Assembly: GCF_000002995.4 (NCBI RefSeq)
Contig: NW_025062475.1
Coordinates: 7,506,187-7,570,186 of the forward strand
DNA from: Brugia malayi
Taxonomy: Eukaryota; Nematoda; Chromadorea; Rhabditida; Onchocercidae
Direction: 5' to 3'
DNA length: 64,000 bases
The notes under the pieces were generated by a model. That model searched no databases and had not been told where the DNA came from. It was given only the letters and a program-made list of their open reading frames with translations. Both the position numbers and the translations under genes were made by a program. Position 1 is the stretch's first letter, and each line of letters starts with the position of its first letter. This document shows, piece by piece, positions 31,701-44,153 of this stretch.

Positions 31701-32680
31701 ATATGAAATATATTGGTATTTATAAGGGTATTATTTTTCCAGAAAACTAAAAAATTTATTAACTGCATCAGTATTTGAAATCGAAGTGCATTCAAATTTC
31801 AGATTTGTAAATTTGTATGATGAGCTACTTTGCTAACGCATAATAGAAACAGTAGAGAGAATGATTAATTTTTTTTATAAATGGGGACAGATGTTTTTAA
31901 AGACTCCGGCATCAAAGCCAATAATTTGCAAAACTTTAAGTTCCCAACTTTTCGGATAAAGAGAGTCTCAAAAACTAATAAAATCTCACTCTCTTTTGAT
32001 ATTGATCACGAAGATACATAGAGTGTTAAATTTTCCAAAAGAATCCCTACCTACTTTAATGTGCCTTTATTATGAATCAGAACTACTGTTTCATTTCAAA
32101 TTCGCTATGCATAAAAAGATATTAATGTTCACTTTCTAGAAAGTAATCTATTTTTAGTCAGTTAGAGAAATCTGCCTGAACAATTTCTTGCTATGTAAGA
32201 TAGACATAATCTAAGACATGTAAGCCAAGCCAAGTAGAAGAAGAAATATAATTGCAATTATGAAGCAAAGAAACAATGCAGTATATCAACCAAATTATTG
32301 AAAAACAAATTTAGTCTGGAGGGAGATGGGGTTGTTAGCTATAGAAAAACGTCCTCGACAGATGATTATCTTATATGTCAAACTATTTCAGTGGAGTAAT
32401 AGTTGGCTCATATAATACTTCTAAATTACTCGTCCTTGAATCTAGTTTGTCACTTACCTGATTGGTTCCGGGTGATAGATCGTGCCTGTCGCATGTAATA
32501 CGATAGCGTTTGGTCCTTAACCTGTTTTATTGGCTTCATTTTTGAATCGTATTTACGTATTGTTGGTATGCTATACATATAAGAGAGATCACGTGGTGTC
32601 GACGACCCGAATACAAATCTTTTCTTCTCGTTATGTTCCACCGGTTGTTTTCTATAGCCATTTGATAGAGCGTTGGCCAT
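28721..32680 (-). CDS. Unrecognised protein with duplicated FGSSTPR motif
   Basis: I do not recognise this family. Three exons join in phase: 32680-32458, 29971-29795 and 29649-28721, giving about 442 aa; the first intron is 2.5 kb. An in-frame stop three codons upstream of the 32680 ATG supports that start, though alternative upstream exons are possible. The first two exons each carry a related unit: KKRFVFGSSTPRDLSYMYSI and RGTFAFGSSTPRILSHLCGV, with a Tyr-Asp pair some 5-10 residues on. The last exon is hydrophilic and Lys/Ser/Glu-rich (low complexity, several KK and SxxE stretches), has no membrane segment and ends LVDSGPK. The motifs are Ser/Thr-Pro rich with basic neighbours, as in phospho-regulated scaffold or cytoskeleton-binding proteins, but that is only a guess. 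Confidence 0.72.
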
Positions 32681-35673
32681 TCTCGTTCAAATTCAAGCTT
32701 TATTCGTTATGGTACTACCTATTAACTGTTTTTTGATAATTCTATAACTCAAACAATAAAAATGTGACAAGTCTATTTCACTTTTCTTTTCTTTCGGACA
32801 TGAATACGAATAAAAAATTTGTTTTGGAGGATAGCTACTTCCATCATTAACTGGATTATTTCGGGTCAATAGATTTTGGTTAGTCTAAAATAATGAAGTT
32901 AATCAAACAAATAGTACCTTTTTCTCGAGAAAAGAAATTAAATTTCTTTAACTCTAAAGAAATGCTTTTCTTTCCCTTATTGCGCAATATGCAGCATTGG
33001 AAGATTGAAATGGAATGAAATGAAAAGATAATATTCCGCTCCGTTCAGCAGTGAACTCATAAAGAGAATCATTTAAAGGAAGCGTATAAATGCACGAGCC
33101 GCTTTGAATTTAGTATTGGAAGTCTATACTTAAATGAGAGCAAGCCAAACTGAGAGGAAGCATCCTTCGCTTTGCGAGGTATCGTCGAAATCTAGGAGAT
33201 AAAGAAGGGTTGAGGAACAAACCTATTCTGTCCTCTTTCCCTATTCTCTTTTTCTGCTCTTTTTTGTTACGACTACTCTTAGGCAAATTTTTATGAAAAA
33301 AAATGCTTAGCTAAACTTCCATGCAAGCAGGCTTCACTTTTTTCTTTTTAGCTTACATTTTTCTACTGGAACTGCAAAATGTCCCCAGAGCCAGTTCCTC
33401 TCAACTTTTCCTTCACTGATTTACAAAACAACTTTTGCCAATAATTCAGAAAATGACAGCACGCAGATATATACAAATCTTTTGAGTCAAGAAAAACATC
33501 GAGCTTATCAATTTCACAGCAGTAGAAAGAAAAAGCAATGACTTTAAACTGCTCATTAGTTTCCTTTTCTTACTTAATTTAATTAATGAACACAACATTT
33601 ATTGCTCATTCTCTTTCTCTCATATTTACATTTTGCTAAGTGAAAATCGATCAGTAATCTTCCACTTAAAATTTCAATTATACTGTGTATAAAAATATCC
33701 AACTAAGAATTTCTAAACATTCAACTTGTAGTATAAAACAAATGAGCAAAGTTAAGCTTCTTAATTGACGAGAATCCGTCAAATTCCATAGTTTTTACAG
33801 TACAGGATTATTAACAAGCAGGCAGAGCCGAAAATGAATTTATGTTACGTCTTGGCTGATTATTGGAATTATTAACCAAAATTCTGCGATCATTGTCATT
33901 TCAGATTTATGGAACCAAAACAAAACGGTTCTAATTAACAAAAATTAGTTAACTGTAACTTATGACTCGATGCGACATTTCATTCTACACCCTTAAAAGT
34001 GCTTAAATGAAGATAGGTAAATAAATATATAAATTAGTGGAAAATGTTAAGCCAAAAACAACAGGTATATATCTAATGCTCCAGTTTATCCAAAAATATT
34101 TCAGATCTTTTCAATATAATTTTGACTACGTAATATGTATTCGGCACGGCATTTTTTGGAGATAAATCTACCGATGTAAAGAGTTGTCACATGAACGAAT
34201 GGGCGTATTTCAATGAACCGAAGGTAGTATTAAAGTAATTATGGTTGCGGCAAATAACTGACTATCTTCTGCAGCAGCACTTGTGAACTAAGGCTGAATC
34301 CTTCACTTTTGTTTTTTGAGGATCACGAGTTTTCGAAACACAAAATTCACTGTTTAAAAATCTGAAATCATACTTTCATAAGCGAAACTCACCAGACAAT
34401 CTAAATGAAAGTTTTAGAAAGGCAGATTAACTCAAAGCAACTATCTCACCTTTTGTAGCACCTAAAATTAGGAAATCAATTTGTCAAATTAACTCTGTGA
34501 TTCAACCTGTTTTAAGGCTTTAAATATCGACAAAACATAATCTTTGAAACTGTTCATAATTTTGATGAAGGCAATCATTTACACCATCTGCAGTTTTTAA
34601 ATGAGAACAGTGCAACTGCAACTGCATCTTCCGTGAAGAATTGAACTTCTGACCCAGATCAGAAGAAGGATGATTTATGCAAATGATTAATAATAATGAT
34701 TCACAAATAGTATCTTTTAAGCCAAGAAGCTCATTTCACAGTTGCTGAAAGAGTGAAATACCGAAAAGTCGATACGGACAAACGTTCTTGAATTGAATGA
34801 GTATAACATACCAGTTTCTTCATGTGTACCCAAAAGCTACCACCAACTTCCACATCATGAACTTTTAACAGTTGTTATGATATGAAAACAATTCTGGAAA
34901 ATATTTATTTCACAGAAGTTATGAAACTGGACAGAGTGAACAAAAATTCATTTTTTACTATCTAAAAAAATTACTGCTCCCGCTCCTTCTACGACATAAT
35001 TTTGATTTGAAACATAATTAAATAATTTAATATAAACTGCTACAAGTGAAAATTTACGTCTCGTTCGTCATTACCAACGAATAAAGAATTTGACGTCAAA
35101 AATTTCAATTCAGAAAAATGCAGAACAAAGCAGACCTAGTCACAGTACAACATTAGAAAAATAATTCACGCTAATGGATGCAAAATTAAATTGTGGACTT
35201 CCAACATTTGAAAAGATATCGACAAATCAGTTATAGAGATGAGAACAGATCATAATATCATAATAATAGGAAGTGAAAATCCAGAGGAATCAAACGATCG
35301 AGAAATGATGTGGTAGTGAATAAATTTCATGGGAGTTAAAAAGACTACATACTGTCTGCACAGTGATAAGACTTGTGACTGCAAATTCTGAAGGCCTGTA
35401 AAATTCAAACTGCACTGGCAATATTATGAACTTAAAAATCTATGCTAAATATAAAACTAGTACTTCACCACACAAAATGGAAGAGTGAGAAAGTGGCAAC
35501 ACTTGCAATCCACATTAATTCATATTGTCTTATTTTTAACCAAGAATTTCATACTTTTTGTTTCAAAGCCAAACGGGTAATTGTAAATCTACAAAGAAGT
35601 ATTCTTTTGAACAAAAGAAACGATACCGAAAGCGCTTTAGAGAGAAAAGCGAAAGTAAGACAACTACAATTTC
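32681..35673. other. Intergenic gap upstream of FGSSTPR-motif gene
   Basis: About 3 kb of AT-rich sequence between the start of the FGSSTPR-motif gene and the 3' end of vha-2 on the same strand. It must hold the vha-2 3' UTR and the promoter or trans-splice site of the downstream gene. No exon, RNA gene or repeat family could be supported. Confidence 0.55.
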
Positions 35674-36862
35674 TTACGATGCTCCCAACATTAGAGCCAC
35701 AATCATGCCATATAAGCCCAGAACCTGAAATGATTAAAAGTTAGAAATCAAGGATATAAGTTTAACAATGAACTTAAAGTTTCAGATTAGAAAGAAGACC
35801 ATCAAGTTGGTCTTGTGTCAATAACTCGTGCTTTCAGAAACAGACAAAATGAAAAAAGAAAAGACTTTCGTTATTCTACATCAAACCAAACTTAATATCT
35901 CAAATTGAACGGCAATTACTTAAAGATTTGCAAATTTTACAACAGTAAACTCAATTTATTTGAAATTTACTCATGAATAAATAACCATAACGAAAAAATA
36001 TCTAGAAAAATTAGAGACAATCAATACTAACATCAGTAAAAATACCTACCTCGGAGAAGATCAGAATGAGGATCATGCCAACGAAAAGTCGTGGTTGTTG
36101 AGCAGTTCCTCTAACTCCTGCATCACCCACAATACCTATAGCATAACCAGCACCAAGGCCACATAGACCACATGTAAGACCAGCAGCTAAATGAGCGAAT
36201 CCTTTATCTAAAGTATAACCATCTGAAGCTTTCGTCACTTTGCCTTTTAGTACCATTGCCACCTGCAACATGAATGAGATATATAACTGCTACATTCATT
36301 TTAATAACAACACTAATAATTTACTGAACTGAAAAAAGATTACATTTGTGCGCTCGTTTGATTATAATTTAAAATCCGTAAATTATGCAGCTAATTAAAA
36401 CAATGATCTAAAATAATGAAGGATCAGAAGCAATTCTCTAGTAAGTGAAAGAAAACATCATTTTCCAAATCCCATTAAAACAAGCTCAAATACTGAAAAT
36501 AATTCAAAACTGATATTTTTTACAAACTCTACTTTCCAAACCAAATGCTGTATGAGGACTGCAACTGTTAGATTTACATGGGAAAGAATATGAACAATTA
36601 AACATAACTTGTTTTAAACAAAAAACCAGAAAAAACTCACAACTAGACCGTAGATACCAATAATGCCAGCCATAATAACTGGAATCACGGATTTCATGAT
36701 TAGTTCCGGACGCATTACACCCATACTGGAGATACCCACAGCTGACTTAGCCGTCCCATAGGCTGCGCCAAGTACGGTGAATATCTGCGCTGATGCAGCT
36801 CCCATATATCCAAAAAAGGGTGAATAAGCCGGACTTTCTGCTACTGCCAAATCATACGACAT
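35674..36862 (-). CDS. vha-2: V-ATPase 16-kDa proteolipid subunit c (VHA-2/3 type)
   Basis: Subunit c of the membrane V0 rotor, which carries protons in vacuoles, lysosomes and the excretory and gut membranes. Exons: 36862-36641, 36262-36050, 35724-35674; phase 0 at both junctions; 161 aa, the standard length. Four membrane helices are visible. The fourth contains the proton-carrying Glu in [17 protein letters not shown], split by the last intron right after that Glu codon. The N-terminus [21 protein letters not shown] is the VHA-2/VHA-3 form. It lies downstream of vha-1 on the same strand, so vha-2 is the better name. A TTTCAG site about 33 bases upstream of the ATG could be a trans-splice acceptor. 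Confidence 0.97.
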
Positions 36863-38883
36863 TTTTTAAGTTTCCTGTCTATTTAGTGAAGAAAATCTGA
36901 AATTAGAAACCCATTTTGCTAAGTTTTCCTTCGACTTTGTAAACTACAGCGCATAGTAAATCTGATCTTGCACTTTTGCCTACAATTGCATAAAAAAACA
37001 AAATGACGCTAATGAAATGCAAAACAAAGATAGGTATCTCCACAAATGCTTAAAAAGTGACACTTATGAGTCATTTAACATACCATTCAAAATGAGAACA
37101 CAAAATAACATACTATTCACAAGGGAATAAAAGCAGATCATTTAGTATACAAAAACATTTAGTATACAACAATCTTTCGATTTTTCTTTTTCTTCCAAGC
37201 AAGAATTTGTTGCAGACAAAATCAAAGACAAGATAGAACATGAACAAATTAAAAAACGGGCAACTATTCCAACAGAATATTTCGAAAATAAATAATTGGC
37301 GAGTTCTCTTTCAAAGAAACACATTGGATTCCACTGAAAATTTTCCAAGTTGTCGAGTATCAAATAAAGCAAAAAAGATACTATCAACCAATATAGCCAC
37401 TTCACAAGGATTATGAAGATTGCATTTCATATGAAGTCCCATCTCAACGACAATAGCAATTGAAGGGAAATGGGTTTTTTCCTAAAGTCAGTGCTCGAAG
37501 CCGTGAAATGTTTCTTTAGTATTAAAGAAATATGTCTCATGTCTCATGAAATATGTCCAGTTTCACCCAATAAAAAGAAAATATGGGAATAGCGGGAAAT
37601 GAAATAAATTCACCTACAGCATAAATTGTCAGGAAGAAAATCTATTGTCTTCATTGGAAAGGATGACATAACATATCATCTTCATCTTAGGATTATACAG
37701 TGTTTCATTATTGCTCCCTGTCTATGAAAAATTGAGCTTCCTTATCAAACATCATTCAATCCAAAATTCCCTGAAATCACTCCCATGTTATTCTAGTCCA
37801 ATATGCATACATTAGTGTTTTATGCAGTAGTTAACACAAGGGATTCTATGGTACCGCGAATAAATACACTGGATCGTTACAAGCGAAAAGTTTTGGAAAG
37901 CTGATGAGCAAAACCTCCATAAAACTGAGGTTAATCTTCAAACATAACCCAGCAATGTAAAACACACTAGAAAAATAATATAAATTCATCAGCTGTTGAA
38001 TATGAACCTAGAATCCACCACAATCCTGAAACCTATCAGTATTATAAAACCATTATGATTCAGCGACCAAATTGGGATTATAACAAGTATACGAAATTAG
38101 TGTTCATATTACGCTCAAATCTGATTATTGAAGTATGATTCATTGTTTGTTTTCTAACTAAAGTCAATAATATCGAGAAGCCTGATGTAATCGAAGTACC
38201 GAAAAATAGTGACTGGCCTAACCATTATTTCACAGGAAGAGAAAAAATCTTTAACATCTAATCATATGCTGCCATAAGCAGTACTACCACATAAATTCTT
38301 GACCTAGACTAATTAGTTTCAAAACAATCTTAAATTTGAATCATATAACTGAAATATATAATTGAAAATGAAATTAGAAAAATAAGCTGAGAAAGCTTGA
38401 CTTCTATAAACGATAACTGGAAACAGGAAAAGTATGATAGCAAAGCATCATAAATTTACTAAAGTGTAATGAATAAATCTATGTAGAAAGCGTAAGAAAG
38501 GTACAAATATGAAAAAATCTAAGATTATTCAACTATAATCTATGGAAATTCTTTGGACTGATACAGATAATAGGTGTTGAACTTCAAAAAGAATTTTTCA
38601 GCATTGTTAATTTTGTAATTCACTCATACAGAACTTTTTACATCAACAAGAAACCATTAAATTATGCTCGGAATACCACAATGAGAATCAAAGCCCTTCT
38701 GGTAACATTTTTCCATAACACCGCAAATCCTATTTTGTTCTTATTTCAAGGTTTGTCAAATAATTTCAAGTCTTATTCTGCATCATCTTCTAGCTTTTTG
38801 CTCTAAGTTTCAAATCAAAATGTAAAACAGAAGTTTATTTGTTTTTTCTTATGTCTAATATTTGTTCAACAAATGCATGTAAA
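36863..38883 (-). other. Spacer between vha-1 and vha-2
   Basis: About 2 kb between the two same-strand proteolipid genes. No supported coding exon. It includes the vha-1 3' UTR and is long for a nematode operon gap, so vha-2 could have its own promoter here. Confidence 0.5.
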
Positions 38884-39573
38884 TTATGTTGCTCCCAAGA
38901 CCAAAGCAATAATCATGCCATACAAACCGAGCACTTCAGCGAAGATAAGAATCAAGATCATTCCTATAAAAAAACGCGGCTGTTGCGATAATGCCCGAAC
39001 ACCAGCATCGCCAGCAATCCCAATTGCATAACCAGCGCCACAACCACACAAACCACATACCAGGCCTCCAGCAAACATACTGAATCCCTGATCAATTTTA
39101 AAGCCGTCAGCAGAAGATGTTACACGACCGGCATACACCACAGCAACCACCAATCCATAAATAGCAACAATACCTGAAAATGAATCTAATATCGAGGAGC
39201 AAACAATTTGTTCACCACATTCCTATGACTTCCTAGGACTATTCTTGCATAAACCAAAATATGAAAAAAAAAAATTTTTTTTGTTCACAAAGAATCATAT
39301 TAGACGTCCTAACAGCAGTGAAAATTTTGAAAGGATACACATACGAAATCTGAAAAGCTCACCGGCCATTACAACAGGTATGATAGCTTTCATAACAAGA
39401 TCAGGACGTGTAACAGCCATGGATGCAATACCCGTTCCTGATTTTGCTGTACCACAAGCTGAGCCAGCTGCAGTAAACATCATTGCAGCGGATACTCCAA
39501 GTGTACCAAAGAAGGGTCCGTACATCGCACTTTCCGGATCTGTTGTGGGCTCATATATTTCTCTAGCTGACAT
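38884..39573 (-). CDS. vha-1: V-ATPase proteolipid subunit c paralogue (VHA-1 type)
   Basis: A second proteolipid c isoform of the V0 rotor. Exons 39573-39363 and 39173-38884 join in phase 1 to give 166 aa. The N-terminus [20 protein letters not shown] is longer than in VHA-2, as in C. elegans VHA-1. Helix 4 reads [17 protein letters not shown] with the essential Glu. The sequence is clearly paralogous to the downstream vha-2 but has a different intron layout (one intron after MAG rather than after YGLV). A 5' intron is likely: acceptor TTCCAG at 39583-39588, ten bases before the ATG, and a GTGAGT donor at 39931-39936. Confidence 0.97.
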
Positions 39574-39936
39574 CCTGAGTTTCTGGAACAATTTTTTTTC
39601 CAACACAAAAAAACTTTTGCTCCAAACTTCTTTGTTTATCATCCCACCCCGAAAGCAATTCCTTCATTTATTCCTTCCTAGGAAAAATTTTAGGGAACAC
39701 AGGAATGAGTGCAAGTATCGTGTTCTGAATAAGCAGAATTATTAATAAGTCAACAAAATGATTAACTTTCCAGTCCTCTTATTTCAGCAAAAGTCTTTGG
39801 TAAAAAGGGCACCATTCTACCAACCGCCGACATCTTGTCCTTTGAATGTTCTCCACATTCTTAACATATCTATGAGTAAAAAATACTTTGACGAGTGTGT
39901 ACAGAAGCGAGAATTCAATAGTGGATAACCACTCAC

Positions 39937-40150
39937 CCAGGCCTACACAATAAAGAAGGAAGGAGATATAGGTGGCATTTATTGCGTGAAGACGTCACGT
40001 GAAGCAATCTCCTTCCGCAAACAAAAGAAAAAACTATCCGAGAAATCTCAAGGCGAGATCTCGAGAAAAAAAGTGACACCAGCACGACCGCACAGCAGCA
40101 CACACGCATGACAAATACGAGAAAGAAGCGCATGCAGAGAGACGACGAGC
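39937..40150 (-). other. Probable vha-1 5' noncoding exon
   Basis: On the - strand this stretch ends at a good donor (GG then GTGAGT at 39936-39931) that pairs with the acceptor just before the vha-1 ATG. It is richer in GC than its surroundings. Its upstream limit is unknown. Confidence 0.45.
39995..40002. promoter_or_regulatory. E-box TCACGTGA (CLEAR / HLH-30-TFEB type)
   Basis: The palindrome TCACGTGA, in context GTCACGTGAA, sits about 420 bases upstream of the vha-1 ATG. GTCACGTGAC is the established CLEAR motif bound by TFEB/HLH-30, and V-ATPase genes are its best-known targets. A second palindromic E-box, CCACGTGG, occurs at 40377-40384 on the other side of the likely start region. Confidence 0.6.
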
Positions 40151-41450
40151 ATCACAATGACCAAGAATCGAAGAGCATTACGGTAACGCCCATTTCTATA
40201 GCTGATTGGAATGGCTTATAAGCGGTGAGGTGCGTCGCGTTCCATTTTATTGTTTGGTGGGAACTGGGAAGGGCTAAAGCTGGGAATTTGACTTTACGTG
40301 TTTTGTGTGTGCTTCGTGTCCGATGTCAGCATTTGCCTTACTTTCATCATGGCAGCAAAAGGTAAGTGTAGCACCGCCACGTGGTCTCCACTGCAGCGGG
40401 TACAGACATGTTGTTTCTCATCGTCTGCTACTCTTGTTCTACCGTTTTCTGGATTTAGAAGCGGAAAAGGACGGGGATTCTTCGTATTCCTGAGAGAGAG
40501 AGAGAGAGAAGTGCTGCGAGTTAGATATGAAACATAGTTTAAAACGGAAAATAGTTTCTTGTTAAAGTTCGTAGCGGTAAGTATTAAGTTTTACTACGTC
40601 ACACCTTGGTGTGAATCAAAAGCCCAATTAAGAAATTTGGAATCTAGTCCATCTAACTGTTTGTTAAAAGTACATTAGAAATGCGGCCTGAAAAAATAGC
40701 ACGGGAAAGTGTATTTCGAAAGTGCTTTGCATGCGTTATTAGTCTCCAACATAGTATTGTTGTAAACCAAAAGTTTTCGGTGGTCATCTTCCGAAAAATT
40801 GAGTGCTTCAACCAATTATCCCGTTAACGTTTAGACGGATTCACAAAAAAGTGTTTGAAAAATTGGACGTCGAAGAAAAGTGAGAGTGTTAAGCCGGATT
40901 TCAGGTCATTATCCTGAATTATTTCGATAGGGTTCCAATGGATTGTTTTGGTCCATTCAAAAATTTCAATAAATAGCAGTAAAATGGTAATGAAAAAACG
41001 GAAGACGAAAATAACGCAAATGAGGCGACGAAGTAGTGCGCGAAAAATAGTGACAAGGAAACGCAGGCGAAAAAGAAGTATTGTGCATATCGAGGTCGTT
41101 CTCTTTTTTTAATAGTCCCAAAAGTTTAGAATGTGAGAGCCATTTTGTTAAACGTTTCACGATTTGGTAGTTGTTAGGAATGCCACTACTTTAAAGTATT
41201 TTTGGGATCTAAAATATAATTATAGATTTCAGTGGGTGCTTTCCATCTTGAGCTTAGCTCATCTTTGGAGCTGATTAGGATGTACATCGACATTTTTTTT
41301 ATCAGTCAGCTCGGTTAAATGATAAGTTTCTTCAGATTGCATTTGTTAAAAAGTGTCAATTTATGTTGCTTTTAGAATGTTGAATTGCAGACCATACCTT
41401 CTACCTCCTCCTTGCAATCTTTAAATTCATTGCCAAAGGCGCAACTATCT
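40003..41450. promoter_or_regulatory. Divergent promoter region of vha-1 and F-box gene
   Basis: The segment around 40040-40550 is GC-richer than the window average and holds the CGAGATCTCG palindrome, an E-box at 40377 and a GA run at 40491-40508. A short ATG-containing stretch (40349-40361) ends in a perfect GTAAGT donor on the + strand. Its phase does not fit the F-box frame, so it is more likely a 5' noncoding exon with a short upstream frame. The rest up to 41450 has no supported coding sequence. Confidence 0.45.
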
Positions 41451-44153
41451 ATGCAGAATGGTAGTAATGGTGACGATTTCATTGGAGACAATTGTTTTCC
41501 TTTTTCTGATCTTCCTTTGAATGTCCAGAAGAAAATTTTGTCTTATTTGCCCTTAAAGTTAGTAGTTTCTTTTGCCAAGAATTATACCTTTTTTAAATTT
41601 TTTTAAATGTTCATTTCGATTTTGCTTTCCCCATTTCCAGTATATCATGTTTCTTCGCTGACTGTTATTTGCCAGAAAATTACTCAAGTTCTGATATATA
41701 TTTGGGTACTGCTTTACAAATGTACTTTTACATCAATTCTAACCGTAGATGCCGTGTACGCTTGGAACGTGTATCGATGACGTGGAAAAGATTATTAAAT
41801 ATATCTTGGCAGAATATTACCTTCGCAGATATCCCATCGACTGTAACAAATTCATTTCAAATCCGGCCAATTGATGATCATCATGTTTGTGGTTTCTTAC
41901 AGAAATGCGGGCGTTATTTACGTTACATTGATTTTTTTATTCCGCATGTGAATATTGGCAGACATGTATTGTTCAGGTAATTTGCACGCAGTAATATAGT
42001 AAAAGATCTAAAAGACTTTTTCTTAACTAAATATAATTCTTCGTTAGATTATAAAGATCAGAATTTTGTTCGCATATTTGTAATCTCAGGCTTTTATTTG
42101 TAGTATCTGTCAGAGATGTGTAAACTTGCGTGAATTACGTCTAATAACAGATGTAAGTGGTTGTGCAATGACAAATCTGCTCAAAGAGTATAGCCATCAG
42201 TTGGCCCAACTCCAGGCTCTCAGTATTAGTTATCAGGCTCAAGATGAACTCTATAATGGGATGCGGTAAGCAATTTTGAAATTTGTTTTGTTAACAAAGG
42301 CTACTGTTTTTTCGTATAAAAGTAATGAAATTAGTCAGAATGACTCACTGTTATCACTGTTACCGAAATCGTTGACTTTAACATATCTTCAAGGAAGTAA
42401 TTAACTTGATAAATAACTTCATTCTGTTTTGTCTTAATTTATTCGTAACTTACACGTATAATTTTTTTGTAACATACACGATTTTCAGTGCTGTGGCTCG
42501 TTCGATGACAGAATTACGTTCTTTTCGTTTGGATTGTTATACAATGCCTGCAAATGTATCCGCTTTGTTTCCCAATAGTCCTCATATGAAGATCTATTCG
42601 ATTTTATTGAAACAGGTGGAAATATAACTGACATCAGTTAAATTTGGTTTACATTCTTTTATTTTGTTCGGGATCTTAAATTAGATGTAATCTTTCAGCC
42701 AGCTAATGTTGGTATCAGCAGTAGCTCGTTGACTGCAGGATCTACTATGCAGTATGAATGTAAATATGTTCGTCCAGAATTTGTAATTGATTTCTTTGCT
42801 TACTTGGGGGATGTGTATCTCGAGCTTGAACAACTTGATATCTCATTTGATACCAATTACCCGGTAAATGAAGAGAAAATATTTCACAATTTGCGGTTAG
42901 TGCTCACTGTTATTCTGTGAGATTTCAAATTTATATTTAATTAAAATTCAGGATCTAGACCAAGTATTTTACCCACTTGAGATGACTTTTTCAGTATGAT
43001 CGGAACAACGCGTGCTTTGAAACGTTTGAACTTACGGATTGCTGCGTTGTTGGATAATAGTACGGAATGGTTTGGAACACGAGCATTACAAGCGCTGGCC
43101 TATTTTCCGACACTTACGCACTTATCGCTATGGACATGTGCTCTACCATTTGATTTGCCTTATATTCTGGCGAAATCACCACTAGCGAATAACTTGACCA
43201 TGTACGCTTGTTTATTGTTGTGTAATGTCACTTGTTCACTGCAGTGATGTAATACTGCAGTGTTCATTTTTACCTGTGATGTATTTCTTTACTATAAATA
43301 ACACAGTCATTCTTCAGATACACGTGTATAACTACTCTTATTTTAGGATCGTAAGAAATATTTGGTAAATAATACATTTACTTTAATCAATGATTTTACG
43401 GAAGCTTTGTTGTATTAAGCCTTAACATTATTACTATTACTGAGGAATTTTTTTATGAATGATCAGTATTCAGGCTTCGATTAGCTATCGTGCGCAATCT
43501 GTCGAATAATATGTTATGCGCCATATTTCGTGCATTACCATCGCTCACTTCATTTACTTTAATATACAGTGTTGATGGACGTTTCATATGCCCAGCTTGC
43601 ATTGATGTATTGACTTTCGTGCAGTTATTTGAGGTATTGTGTAAATTTCTTTTTCAAATTTCTATTCAGATTTTACAAAACGATTGGAATATTAATTATC
43701 TTAAAACTTGTTTTAGTTGCATATAAACATGTCATTGTAACAATAACACCGCTACATATGCTGTAATCTTGTTTTTTAGTGTTGTCCTAGGATAAGCGAG
43801 CTGGAGCTGCATGATTGTGTGACAGTGGATGCTACACGCTTGGCCATAGCTGCTCACTCGCATTTTCATAGTTCAAGCACTTCTTTAGGGTATCTTTCTC
43901 CATCCTTGTCTTTGCCAAAGTTTATTAATCTATTTTTAAAAAAACAGAGATGTTCAAATATTTTACTGCTTTTAGAAATGGTCGTTTGAAAATAGTGATC
44001 AAAACAAAAGAACGTAAACGACGGCGTGACTCACTAAATAGGCTATTGCGCTGCTGTACAGAGATTGAAAGCACACAAAATACAACGATTATTAATATCT
44101 ACAAAACATGCTGCCATTCAAAAAAGGCACCAACTATTTCTGGACATCGATAA
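41451..44153 (+). CDS. F-box protein with leucine-rich C-terminal part
   Basis: Likely substrate receptor of an SCF (Skp1-Cul1-F-box) ubiquitin ligase. Exons: 41451-41557, 41749-41976, 42104-42265, 42489-42615, 42699-42895, 42995-43201, 43474-43633, 43780-43889, 43976-44153; every junction is phase-consistent, giving 491 aa. The F-box spans about residues 15-60 (FSDLPLNVQKKILSYLPLK, then RLERVSMTWKRLLNISW), which bind Skp1. The remainder has irregular Leu-rich stretches resembling degenerate LRRs (CVNLRELRLITDV, LERL-type segments, TRALKRLNLRIAAL, LPSLTSFTLIYS, CCPRISELELHDC). The tail is basic (KTKERKRRRDS). I do not recognise the exact orthologue; FBXO33-like and FBXL-like proteins are candidates. 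The start is the first Met in frame; acceptors at 41375 and 41390 could serve cis or trans splicing. The short terminal exon is the least certain part. Confidence 0.8.

Noticed and set aside
39245..39745. 166-residue + strand frame
   Set aside because: Antisense shadow of the first vha-1 exon.
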